A DNA stretch of 5,397 nt. It comes from Chloroflexota bacterium (GTDB lineage Bacteria > Chloroflexota > Dehalococcoidia > Dehalococcoidales > UBA2162). The stretch is from assembly GCA_016202555.1 (NCBI GenBank), contig JACQOL010000030.1, forward strand, positions 1 to 5,397, in the 5' to 3' direction. Both the position numbers and the translations under genes were made by a program. Each line of letters opens with the position of its first letter. Positions within the stretch are counted from its first letter, which is position 1. This document shows, one piece after another, positions 1 through 5,397 of the stretch. Under the pieces are notes generated by a model. The model was given only the letters and a program-made list of their open reading frames with translations, had not been told where the DNA came from and made no database searches.

Positions 1-882
1 GTTGTCAGGATAGGCTATGACGAGATAGAGCCGGAAGACATGGTACTGCTGGGCTCGACACTGAATCTCACCGAGCTTGCCGTGGAAGCAGTCTACCAGC
101 TAGCCCGCCGATTCGGTAAAAACTGGCTTCAGGCTACCCTTGACCTGAAAAATATTGAGGACTTACCCGGAGATTTGAATATCCATGAGAGCACCTTACA
201 TAATTTACAGCGGGGGTTGGCGACTATCCAGCGGCTTCCCTTCCTCATGCCCCACTCTCCTGATGATACCGTCAAGCGCATTCTGGAATATCTTGACGGG
301 GGGACGAATGTGGTGCTGGAGTTCGGCAGATACCGGGATATTACCACCTACATTTTAGTGGCTAATATGCTCAGCCGCCGTATCTATGGCCAGTACCAGA
401 TGAGGATGGAAAAAGCCATGGCGGCGGCTAAGGAGAGCGAAAAACCTCGTCCCCTGGTAATAACTATTGAGGAAGCCCACAAATTTCTCAATTCAGAGGT
501 CGCCAATCAGACCATCTTTGGCACTATTGCCCGTGAGATGCGTAAGTATAATGTCACCCTGCTGGTGATTGACCAGCGTCCCAGTGGCATTGACGAAGAG
601 GTGATGTCCCAACTCGGCACCAAGATAACCTGCTTACTGGACAATGAACGTGATATCGATAGCGTGCTGTCAGGAGTTTCCGGCAAGAACGAGCTTAAAT
701 CAGTGTTAGCCAAGCTGGCGGCGAAGCAGCAGGCACTTATTTTCGGGCATGCCGTACCGATGCCGGTGGCATTCCAGCCCCGGGAGTATGGCTCAGCCGA
801 GTCTTATCAGAGCTTCGGCTCCGCAGGAGAGGCTAAAATAAGAAAACAGGCTGAAAAAGATATTGAAGAGCTGTGGGGATAA
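1..882 (+). CDS. HerA/DUF87-type ATPase, 3' part (5' end outside window)
   Basis: The frame is open from base 1 (VVRIGYDEIEPED precedes the first ATG at 40), so the gene begins upstream and ATG 40 is internal. Counting from that ATG, a Walker B strand ends in two acidic residues (LVITIEEAH, residues 139-147, bases 454-480). A conserved IAREMRKYN segment (163-171) is a candidate arginine-finger region. VIDQRPSGID (176-185) matches the sensor-like QRPS block of HerA/VirB4/FtsK-class hexameric DNA translocases, and NERDID (202-207) and FGHAV (235-239) follow as in HerA C-termini. The Walker A loop and any N-terminal HAS-barrel would lie outside the window. HerA proteins are ring ATPases that pump DNA, with NurA nuclease in archaea and with varied partners in bacteria; no nuclease partner is visible here. 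The gene ends inside the start of rsmA. ATPase class is firm; the biological role is open. Confidence 0.85.
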   Translation, partial: VVRIGYDEIEPEDMVLLGSTLNLTELAVEAVYQLARRFGKNWLQATLDLKNIEDLPGDLNIHESTLHNLQRGLATIQRLPFLMPHSPDDTVKRILEYLDGGTNVVLEFGRYRDITTYILVANMLSRRIYGQYQMRMEKAMAAAKESEKPRPLVITIEEAHKFLNSEVANQTIFGTIAREMRKYNVTLLVIDQRPSGIDEEVMSQLGTKITCLLDNERDIDSVLSGVSGKNELKSVLAKLAAKQQALIFGHAVPMPVAFQPREYGSAESYQSFGSAGEAKIRKQAEKDIEELWG

Positions 883-1766
883 AGAGGCATCACCTGCAAA
901 CAGAGTTGCTTTTGACTCAGACCAAAGGGCTACTGCGAAGCTCCGGACTGCGGGCAAGAAAAGGGCTGGGACAGCATTTTCTGATTGATGAGGAAGTGCT
1001 CCGGCTTATTATTACCGCCGCTCAGCTTACCCCGGCTGATGTTGTCCTGGAAATAGGACCTGGCCTCGGTGTGCTCACCAGGGAGCTAGCCAGCCGGGCT
1101 GGTTGGGTGATTGCCGTTGAGCTGGATGACAAATTAGCCGCTATGTTGAGAGAAACTCTGGCTTCTTTTAAGAATGTTACCATTATCAATAAGGATGTGC
1201 TCAAAACTGAGCCGGCAGATTTGTTTGAGGAGACCAAAACACAGTTCCCCTCCCGAAACTACAAGGTGGTAGCTAACCTCCCCTATTACATCACCTCTCC
1301 TGTCCTGCGCCATTTTCTGGAGGCTTCGCTTAAGCCTCAAAGTATGGTCATAATGGTGCAGAAAGAGGTCGCCGAGGAGATTACGGCGAAGCCAGGTCGG
1401 ATGAGCCTGCTCAGCATTAGTGTACAGCTTTATGGTGAACCGACAATAATTAGCGATGTGCCGGCTCGGTGTTTTTTCCCGGCACCAAAGGTTGACTCGG
1501 CAATACTGAAAGTGACCCCGTATCCGCAGCCAGCAATCGATGTAGCCGACACAGAGAGTTTTTTTACCCTGGTGCGGGCTGGTTTTAGTGCCTCTCGCAA
1601 GCAGATAGCGAACTCTCTGGCTCACGGTCTGGGAGTATCAAAACCGGAAGCCCTGTCTTTACTGGCCGGAGCTAATATTATGCCACAACGGAGGGCGGAG
1701 ACATTGAGCCTGGAGGAATGGGCAAGTCTGTGGCGGATTTTCATCCAACGAGAAGAGAGATGCTGA
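873..1766 (+). CDS. rsmA: 16S rRNA (A1518/A1519-N6,N6)-dimethyltransferase RsmA (KsgA)
   Basis: This enzyme uses S-adenosylmethionine to dimethylate two adjacent adenines in the 3' terminal hairpin of 16S rRNA during late 30S assembly, in the cytoplasm. Family hallmarks appear in order: GLGQHFL (residues 31-37), SAM motif I EIGPGLG (60-66), acidic ribose-binding VELD (82-85), KDVL with D108, catalytic NLPY (135-138), MVQKEVAEEI (161-170), PAPKVDSAI (203-211) and the C-terminal FSASRKQIANSL (238-249). The 297-residue length is within or slightly above the family's usual range. The start is uncertain: GTG 873 gives a 10-base overlap with the ATPase gene but has only a weak, very close GAAGAG before it (865-870). 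AAAGAGG (881-887) sits 6 bases before an in-frame CTG at 894, and TTG codons follow at 906 and 912. The 3' end overlaps ispE by 7 bases, suggesting translational coupling. Confidence 0.96.
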   Translation: MGIKRHHLQTELLLTQTKGLLRSSGLRARKGLGQHFLIDEEVLRLIITAAQLTPADVVLEIGPGLGVLTRELASRAGWVIAVELDDKLAAMLRETLASFKNVTIINKDVLKTEPADLFEETKTQFPSRNYKVVANLPYYITSPVLRHFLEASLKPQSMVIMVQKEVAEEITAKPGRMSLLSISVQLYGEPTIISDVPARCFFPAPKVDSAILKVTPYPQPAIDVADTESFFTLVRAGFSASRKQIANSLAHGLGVSKPEALSLLAGANIMPQRRAETLSLEEWASLWRIFIQREERC

Positions 1767-2626
1767 CAGTTCTAGCTCCAGCCAAGCTAAATTTAACCCT
1801 TGAGGTTCTGTCTAAACGTCGGGATGGTTTTCATGAAATCCGCAGCGTTATCCAGACGATAAATCTCAGCGATAGCCTTCGCTTCCAGCCAAGCCGGAAG
1901 CTCACCTTCAAGTCCAATCTGCCTGGCTGGCTCCCAGAAAAGAGCCTGGTAGCCAGAGCTACTAGCCTGCTTCAGCAGGTTACCAACTGTGCTAAAGGGG
2001 CGACCATCGAGGTCAACAAGAGTATCCCTTTGCTGTCAGGGCTGGGTGGTGATAGCAGTGATGCCGCGGCTACCTTGCTCGGGCTGAACCGGCTCTGGGA
2101 GTTGGCTTTACCGCCGGGAGAATTAGTAGAACTTGCCCGGCAACTAGGCTCTGATGTCGCCTTCTTTCTCGACGGCGGCACGGCTCTGCTCGAGGGCAGG
2201 GGTGAAATAGTAACTCCACTACCACCGTTACCATACCACTGGGTTATCCTGATAATTCCACCGGTCGCCAGGCTGCTTGGTAAGACAAAACAACTATACG
2301 ATAGCCTCAGCGCCACCGACTACACCGATGGACAAATTACGCAGAGGCTGGTCGAGACACTAAAGGCAAGGCGAAAATTCACTGCCTCCCTGTTGTTTAA
2401 TGTCTTTGAGAAGGTTGCCTCTGCTCAATTCCCGGGACTGGAGGCTTGCCGGGAACAGATGCTTAAAGCCGGTGCCAGCTATGTTCACCTGGCTGGCTCG
2501 GGACCAGCCTTATTTAGCCTGTTAACGGACAGGACACAGGCTGAGGAGTTACACACTCGCCTCAAGCAGTCGAAACTGGAATCATATCTGGCAGAAACCC
2601 TAGCTAACATAGAAAAGATAGGATAA
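1760..2626 (+). CDS. ispE: 4-diphosphocytidyl-2-C-methyl-D-erythritol kinase IspE
   Basis: IspE phosphorylates the 2-hydroxyl of CDP-methylerythritol with ATP, a mid step of the MEP (non-mevalonate) isoprenoid pathway, in the cytosol. It is a GHMP-superfamily kinase. Numbered from ATG 1760 (288 residues), it shows PAKLNLTLEV (7-16, with the active-site lysine K9), the glycine-rich ATP loop PLLSGLGGDSSDAA (90-103), SDVAFFLDGG (131-140) with D132 in the place of the catalytic aspartate, and the third GHMP motif LAGSGPALFSLL (244-255). An in-frame ATG at 1718 would add 14 residues, but homology normally begins about six residues before PAKLN and the GGAGG there is only one base from that ATG, so 1760 is preferred. 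The purine-rich AGAAGAGAG (1751-1759) directly precedes it. The loop reads GLGGD where GLGGG is more usual; the rest is canonical. Adjacent rsmA-ispE genes are common in bacteria. Confidence 0.95.
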   Translation: MLTVLAPAKLNLTLEVLSKRRDGFHEIRSVIQTINLSDSLRFQPSRKLTFKSNLPGWLPEKSLVARATSLLQQVTNCAKGATIEVNKSIPLLSGLGGDSSDAAATLLGLNRLWELALPPGELVELARQLGSDVAFFLDGGTALLEGRGEIVTPLPPLPYHWVILIIPPVARLLGKTKQLYDSLSATDYTDGQITQRLVETLKARRKFTASLLFNVFEKVASAQFPGLEACREQMLKAGASYVHLAGSGPALFSLLTDRTQAEELHTRLKQSKLESYLAETLANIEKIG

Positions 2627-2638
2627 ACAGCCTATACT
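2610..2638 (+). promoter_or_regulatory. possible sigma70-type promoter for rubrerythrin
   Basis: TAGAAA (2610-2615, four of six matches to TTGACA) and TATACT (2633-2638, five of six matches to TATAAT) are separated by 17 bases. Transcription would start near 2645, giving a leader of about 28 bases before the rubrerythrin ATG. The -35 lies in the end of ispE. It is plausible from spacing and sequence only; read-through from ispE is the alternative. Confidence 0.35.
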
Positions 2639-2658
2639 TAATAACGGGATCTTTTAAC

Positions 2659-2667
2659 AAAGGAGAT
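2659..2667 (+). promoter_or_regulatory. strong ribosome binding site of rubrerythrin
   Basis: AAAGGAGAT has a GGAG core at 2662-2665, ending 7 bases before ATG 2673. It is the clearest Shine-Dalgarno in the window and fixes the rubrerythrin start. It suggests well-translated mRNA compared with rsmA and ispE, whose sites are weak and embedded in coding sequence. Confidence 0.8.
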
Positions 2668-2672
2668 AAGCA

Positions 2673-3179
2673 ATGGAAATCAAGACCGAGCAAAATCTGC
2701 AGACAGCCTTTGCCGGAGAAAGCCAGGCTAACCGACGCTACCTGTTCTTCGCCGATAAGGCGGAGAGGGAAGGGCATCCTCAGGTTGCCCGACTCTTCCG
2801 GGCGGTAGCTGAAGCCGAGACGATTCACGCCCGCAATCATTTTAACGCTATGGACGGAACCGGCTCAACCAGAGAAAACCTGTTAGCCGCTATTACCGGG
2901 GAACACTATGAGTTCACCAGAATGTATCCCCCTTTTATTGAGCAAGCCGAAGTAGAGAATAATACGAGGGCTCAGCAAAGTTTTGAATATGCTAACGAGG
3001 TCGAACAAATCCACCACAGCCTCTACCAGACAGCCCTCAAAGCCGTTGAGGACGGGCAGCCACTAAAGGATGAGACTTACTTTGTCTGCCAGGTCTGTGG
3101 CAATACTGTTACCGGGGCCGTCCCGGATAAGTGCCCCATCTGTGGCTCCTCCAGCAAGGCCTTCAAGCGGGTGGAGTAA
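2673..3179 (+). CDS. rubrerythrin (diiron peroxidase with C-terminal rubredoxin-like domain)
   Basis: Rubrerythrins reduce hydrogen peroxide at a non-haem diiron site, taking electrons from a rubredoxin-type Fe(Cys)4 centre; they protect anaerobes from oxidative stress in the cytoplasm. Residues 1-130 form the four-helix ferritin-like domain. Expected ligands are all present with family spacing: E16 in GESQANRRYL, E49 and H52 in EAETIHARNH, E77 and E80 in GEHYE, and E111 and H114 in EVEQIHH. The C-terminal domain has C139-x2-C142 and C154-x2-C157 separated by 11 residues, a compact rubredoxin-like iron site. At 168 residues it is somewhat shorter than the classical proteins of about 190, without losing any motif. 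The start is set by a strong AAAGGAGAT. It lies 46 bases after ispE and may have its own promoter. No regulator or partner such as rubredoxin or superoxide reductase is visible nearby. Confidence 0.96.
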   Translation: MEIKTEQNLQTAFAGESQANRRYLFFADKAEREGHPQVARLFRAVAEAETIHARNHFNAMDGTGSTRENLLAAITGEHYEFTRMYPPFIEQAEVENNTRAQQSFEYANEVEQIHHSLYQTALKAVEDGQPLKDETYFVCQVCGNTVTGAVPDKCPICGSSSKAFKRVE

Positions 3180-3190
3180 GAAAGGGGATT

Positions 3191-3201
3191 AAAAAGGGTG
3201 A
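3191..3201 (+). repeat. 11-bp direct repeat, left copy
   Basis: AAAAAGGGTGA is identical to 4002-4012 in the same orientation, 811 bases downstream. The match stops at 3190/4001 (T versus G) and 3202/4013 (G versus T). This copy lies between the rubrerythrin stop and the peptidase ATG and contributes GGTGA to that gene's ribosome binding site. Confidence 0.8.
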
Positions 3202-3205
3202 GGGG
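3196..3205 (+). promoter_or_regulatory. ribosome binding site of the HELLH protein gene
   Basis: GGGTGAGGGG directly precedes ATG 3206. It can pair with anti-Shine-Dalgarno sequence either through GGTGA (3197-3201, 4 bases from the ATG) or through GAGG (3200-3203, 2 bases from it). It supports ATG 3206 over the in-frame ATG at 3131, which lies inside rubrerythrin in another frame. Confidence 0.6.
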
Positions 3206-4012
3206 ATGAAAGTAAACTACATTGAAACAGAGAGTACTCGGAAAGTAGTCCATATACTGAGACGATATACTGACAAGCCTATAGAGGTTAAAGACTTAGC
3301 CGAATTCGTAAGACACCCAGCATTATCCCATATGGCCAATTATCTAGGTTCAGCTAAGGAGTATTCAAATAAAATAGAGGTACACTTGAACTTTACCAAA
3401 TCTGAGGATGTTCGCGAAGCTGTATTTGTACATGAACTGCTTCACATTGTCCTAAAGTATGAAGGCTTCCCAGGCATCGCACTACGAACTGATATGGTCA
3501 GGTTTTTACAACCTAGCATCGCCCAAGTCTTGGAGAACCTCCGAGATCGTTTCCAATCCACAATAGGCCACCTTCAAGTATACAAAAGGGAGGTAACTGA
3601 TTTCAGTCTTAGTTTAGATCTTTACTTTGAGGAGCTAGTTCGAGCGAAAATTCATAGATTCGGACAGTTCTCCTATAAGCCTCATGCTAAAGATGCGGAA
3701 TACTTTTTTCAGATTCAGCAGGACATACTAGACGGATTGGACTATTATCAATTCCCCAACCCTTATAGTCAAAAAATTTTAGCGATATTCAGAGAGACTT
3801 GCCCCGAAGGATTTGCAGCTTGTTTGGCTCTTCACGAGAAAACGGAAAAGATTAGTTATTCCACGCCTCCACTAGCTTACAGATGCGCAGACCTAGTTAG
3901 AAACCAGATTATTAAATATGGATACAAAAAGAACGTGGGTACGCCCAACCAACTTTGGAGTGCCCTTAATGTGTTGAGGAATGCCAAAGAAATACCTCTT
4001 GAAAAAGGGTGA
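3206..4012 (+). CDS. uncharacterised protein with HELLH zinc-metallopeptidase motif
   Basis: I do not recognise a named family. The 268-residue product has VFVHELLHIVL (residues 73-83), a textbook HExxH helix flanked by hydrophobic residues: H76 and H80 as zinc ligands and E77 as general base. A KYEGFP segment follows, then LENLRDRFQ (109-117), where E110 or D114 could be the third ligand. The remainder is soluble, with no signal peptide or membrane segment, and cysteines only at 199, 206 and 227. A cytoplasmic gluzincin-like peptidase is the likeliest class; substrate is unknown. The start is ATG 3206, 26 bases after rubrerythrin, so it is probably co-transcribed with it. The gene is AT-rich: three sampled 60-base rows gave 38, 42 and 38% GC, against 52-65% in sampled neighbouring rows. 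Nine of its 16 arginines are AGA/AGG and only one is CGG, whereas rsmA favours CGG. This and the flanking 11-bp direct repeats suggest acquisition by transfer. Confidence 0.85.
   Translation: MKVNYIETESTRKVVHILRRYTDKPIEVKDLAEFVRHPALSHMANYLGSAKEYSNKIEVHLNFTKSEDVREAVFVHELLHIVLKYEGFPGIALRTDMVRFLQPSIAQVLENLRDRFQSTIGHLQVYKREVTDFSLSLDLYFEELVRAKIHRFGQFSYKPHAKDAEYFFQIQQDILDGLDYYQFPNPYSQKILAIFRETCPEGFAACLALHEKTEKISYSTPPLAYRCADLVRNQIIKYGYKKNVGTPNQLWSALNVLRNAKEIPLEKG
4002..4012 (+). repeat. 11-bp direct repeat, right copy
   Basis: AAAAAGGGTGA is identical to 3191-3201. Here it encodes the last residues (E-K-G) and the TGA stop of the HELLH protein, so the repeat pair brackets the AT-rich gene almost exactly. 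Confidence 0.8.
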
Positions 4013-4022
4013 TATGAGAACA

Positions 4023-4048
4023 GCGGCTATTTATTTTCCCCTAGCCGC
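4023..4048. other. hairpin across the convergent gene junction
   Basis: GCGGCTA (4023-4029) and TAGCCGC (4042-4048) form a perfect 7-bp stem, five pairs being G-C, around a 12-base loop. It spans the cca stop codon and its last sense codons, and begins 11 bases after the peptidase stop. Neither strand has a T-tract after the stem, so it is not a standard intrinsic terminator. It could still slow or protect the converging transcripts. Confidence 0.4.
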
Positions 4049-5281
4049 CCACCTCCTCACCAACTCCTCCTCTTCTTTCTTAGACTTCACCTTCCCATCC
4101 AGTCGGGCTCCGTGTAATTGCTGAAGGATTTCTTTCATCCGGGGGCCGGGAGGAACGCCCATTTTTATCAGGTCATTACCGGTAAGTGATGGCTTGACAT
4201 AGCGGAGCTTATCCCGAAACAGGCGGATGTGCCCTTGCACCACTGGAGAGTCGCTGGCTAACAAATTGGCAATAAGGGCGGATTGAGAATAGCCGTGCAG
4301 GAGACGGTAAACTCGGCTCGGGGCCAGTGCCGGGTCAGCCAGCCAGCCAAGTTCACCCTTAAGGTGATTAGTATCTCGTAAAGTCTGCCCCAGCGATTTA
4401 GATAATTTTAGGTGTGAAATCAATTGCTCATTCTCTTCATCAGTCAGGCGGTAAGCCAGCAGAGCCAGATAGAGTCCCGATAGCGGTAAGCTAGAGGAAC
4501 GAGCCTGCCTGAATTTTTCCGACAGCCAGCTATCGCCCTTGAGAGAGGGATGCAGTGTGGACAAGACTCCCAGTTTTTCAGCCCGGGATAGCACCTTCTC
4601 CGGATACTCCTCCTGGAAGATACGCTCCAGCTCGTGCCGTATCCGGTCGCCACTAATCGTCTCCAGCATGGGTATATCCCGTTTGAGGAGCTTGAGGGTA
4701 TCCGTCTCCAGTTGAAAATCCAGCCGTTGCTCGTAACGCAGACCGCGCCAGATGCGGGTGGCATCATCAATAAAGCTTTTTTCGTGGAGAACACGGATAA
4801 GCTGATGCTCAAGGTCAGCCTTACCCCGGTGCGGGTCAAGCAAGCGACCGTACCCACCGGGGATAAGTTCAACCGCCATAGCATTGATGGTAAAATCACG
4901 GCGAAAAAGGTCGGTATCAATCGAGCCCGGCTTCACCGTGGGTAAGGTACCTGGTTTAGTATAGCTTTCAGAGCGGGCAGTAGCCAGGTCAACACTCCAC
5001 CCCTGCCAGCGAAGCTTGGCAGTACCAAAGCGGGAATGAGTTATCACTTTCCCACCGGTAATTTCGGCTAGCTGCAGTGCCAGCTTGATAGCATCACCTT
5101 CTACTACCAAATCAAGGTCAAGGTTGACTCGCCTCAGTAGCAGGTCACGCACAACACCACCAACTAAATACAGGCTTTGTCCCTGCCCGGCAGCCACCTC
5201 ACCGGCAGTTCGCAGGAAGCCAACCAGTTCGGCTGGCAGCTGTTTTTCCACTTTGTCGGCCAGATTAATCACTTCGGGCAT
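4031..5281 (-). CDS. cca: class II tRNA nucleotidyltransferase (CCA-adding / poly(A) polymerase family)
   Basis: The family builds or repairs the 3' CCA end of tRNA from CTP and ATP; close relatives add only CC, only A, or poly(A). The N-terminal catalytic head shows LVGGVVRDLLL (residues 39-49), the two metal-binding aspartates D55 and D57 in NLDLDLVVEGD, and motif B RRDFTINAMA (127-136). Motif D reads DDATR (172-176), a conservative variant of the EDxxR base-recognition motif, followed by GLRYEQRLDF (180-189) and GDRIRHELERIF (211-222). The C-terminus has LTGNDLIKMGVPPGP (367-381), seen in the tail domain of many family members. No HD phosphohydrolase domain is present. The 416-residue length is normal. 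ATG 5281 is preceded on its strand by AAAGAGGGG three bases away. The gene converges with the HELLH protein gene, 18 bases separating the stops. Full CCA specificity is likely but not proven by sequence. Confidence 0.93.
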   Translation of the reverse strand: MPEVINLADKVEKQLPAELVGFLRTAGEVAAGQGQSLYLVGGVVRDLLLRRVNLDLDLVVEGDAIKLALQLAEITGGKVITHSRFGTAKLRWQGWSVDLATARSESYTKPGTLPTVKPGSIDTDLFRRDFTINAMAVELIPGGYGRLLDPHRGKADLEHQLIRVLHEKSFIDDATRIWRGLRYEQRLDFQLETDTLKLLKRDIPMLETISGDRIRHELERIFQEEYPEKVLSRAEKLGVLSTLHPSLKGDSWLSEKFRQARSSSLPLSGLYLALLAYRLTDEENEQLISHLKLSKSLGQTLRDTNHLKGELGWLADPALAPSRVYRLLHGYSQSALIANLLASDSPVVQGHIRLFRDKLRYVKPSLTGNDLIKMGVPPGPRMKEILQQLHGARLDGKVKSKKEEEELVRRWAARGK

Positions 5282-5314
5282 TTTCCCCTCTTTAGTTAAG
5301 AGACGCCAATCCGA

Positions 5315-5323
5315 ATTATAGCA
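5315..5323 (-). promoter_or_regulatory. extended -10 promoter of cca
   Basis: On the minus strand this reads TGCTATAAT, a perfect extended -10 (TGn plus TATAAT). The -35 position 17 bases upstream (ATGAAG, 5338-5343) matches TTGACA only in three places, which is typical when the TGn element is present. Transcription would begin about 27 bases before the cca ATG. Confidence 0.6.
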
Positions 5324-5324
5324 C

Positions 5325-5339
5325 AGGCAGTAATTGCCT
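5325..5339. repeat. short palindrome in the cca promoter spacer
   Basis: AGGCA (5325-5329) and TGCCT (5335-5339) are perfect inverted arms around GTAAT. The element sits between the -10 and the -35 position of the cca promoter, where a bound dimeric repressor could block polymerase. The arms are only 5 bp, so it could be chance. Confidence 0.3.
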
Positions 5340-5364
5340 TCATGGACTGTTTAACAACCTCCCA

Positions 5365-5393
5365 TTGCCGTTTTGCGGACACTCCCGTATAAT
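5365..5393 (+). promoter_or_regulatory. sigma70-type promoter for a rightward gene beyond the window
   Basis: TTGCCG (5365-5370, four of six consensus matches) and a perfect TATAAT (5388-5393) are exactly 17 bases apart. It is divergent from cca and would start transcription at or just past the window end. The gene served is not in the window. Confidence 0.5.
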
Positions 5394-5397
5394 AGAA

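Noticed and set aside
1134..1625. 163-residue open frame on the minus strand within rsmA
   Set aside because: It is opposite a protein with full RsmA motifs, and its own translation shows no domain, no plausible ribosome site and unlikely composition.
1718..1759. Longer IspE start at ATG 1718
   Set aside because: The extra 14 residues lie before the normal family start, and the GGAGG there is one base from the ATG and encodes conserved RsmA residues.
3131..3205. Longer start of the HELLH protein at ATG 3131
   Set aside because: It would run through the rubredoxin-like Cys region of rubrerythrin in another frame; ATG 3206 has its own ribosome site and the low-GC character begins there.
3180..4030. 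Insertion sequence or integron-like cassette
   Set aside because: There is no transposase or integrase, no terminal inverted repeats and no attC-like structure; only the 11-bp direct repeats were found.
4444..4920. 158-residue minus-strand open frame within cca, and a 103-residue plus-strand one at 4634-4945
   Set aside because: Both lie in other frames of cca, whose catalytic motifs cover the same bases; their products show no recognisable fold.
5365..5380. CCG-TTTTG-CGG as a terminator hairpin
   Set aside because: The stem is only 3 bp and no T-tract follows; the bases are better explained as part of the rightward promoter.

Overview
The window is an ordinary bacterial chromosomal segment with one gene that looks foreign. 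No tRNA, rRNA, CRISPR array or recognisable insertion sequence was seen. Gene content (HerA-like ATPase, rsmA, ispE, rubrerythrin, cca) and the use of the MEP isoprenoid route show a bacterium, and rubrerythrin suggests an anaerobe or microaerophile. The order and protein character fit a Dehalococcoidia-like Chloroflexota member. That placement is inference from memory of the families, not a measured result.

Bases 1-3179 hold a tight plus-strand run. It starts with the 3' part of a HerA/DUF87-type ATPase that is cut by the window edge. Next comes rsmA (16S rRNA dimethyladenosine transferase), overlapping the ATPase gene by 10 bases if its GTG start is right. Then comes ispE (CDP-ME kinase), overlapping rsmA by 7 bases. 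After 46 bases, which hold a possible promoter and a strong ribosome binding site, comes a rubrerythrin gene. The first three are probably co-transcribed; rubrerythrin may have its own promoter.

Bases 3206-4012 encode a 268-residue protein with an HELLH zinc-peptidase motif that I cannot assign to a named family. The gene is visibly AT-richer than its neighbours, uses AGA/AGG/CGA arginine codons rather than CGG, and is bracketed by an exact 11-bp direct repeat (3191-3201 and 4002-4012). It is the best candidate for recently acquired DNA in the window.

Bases 4031-5281 carry a class II tRNA nucleotidyltransferase (cca/poly(A) polymerase family) on the minus strand, convergent with the peptidase gene. 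A 7-bp stem hairpin lies across the convergent junction. Upstream of cca, 5282-5397 looks like a divergent promoter region: an extended -10 promoter for cca on the minus strand, with a small palindrome in its spacer, and a good -35/-10 pair pointing right towards a gene outside the window.
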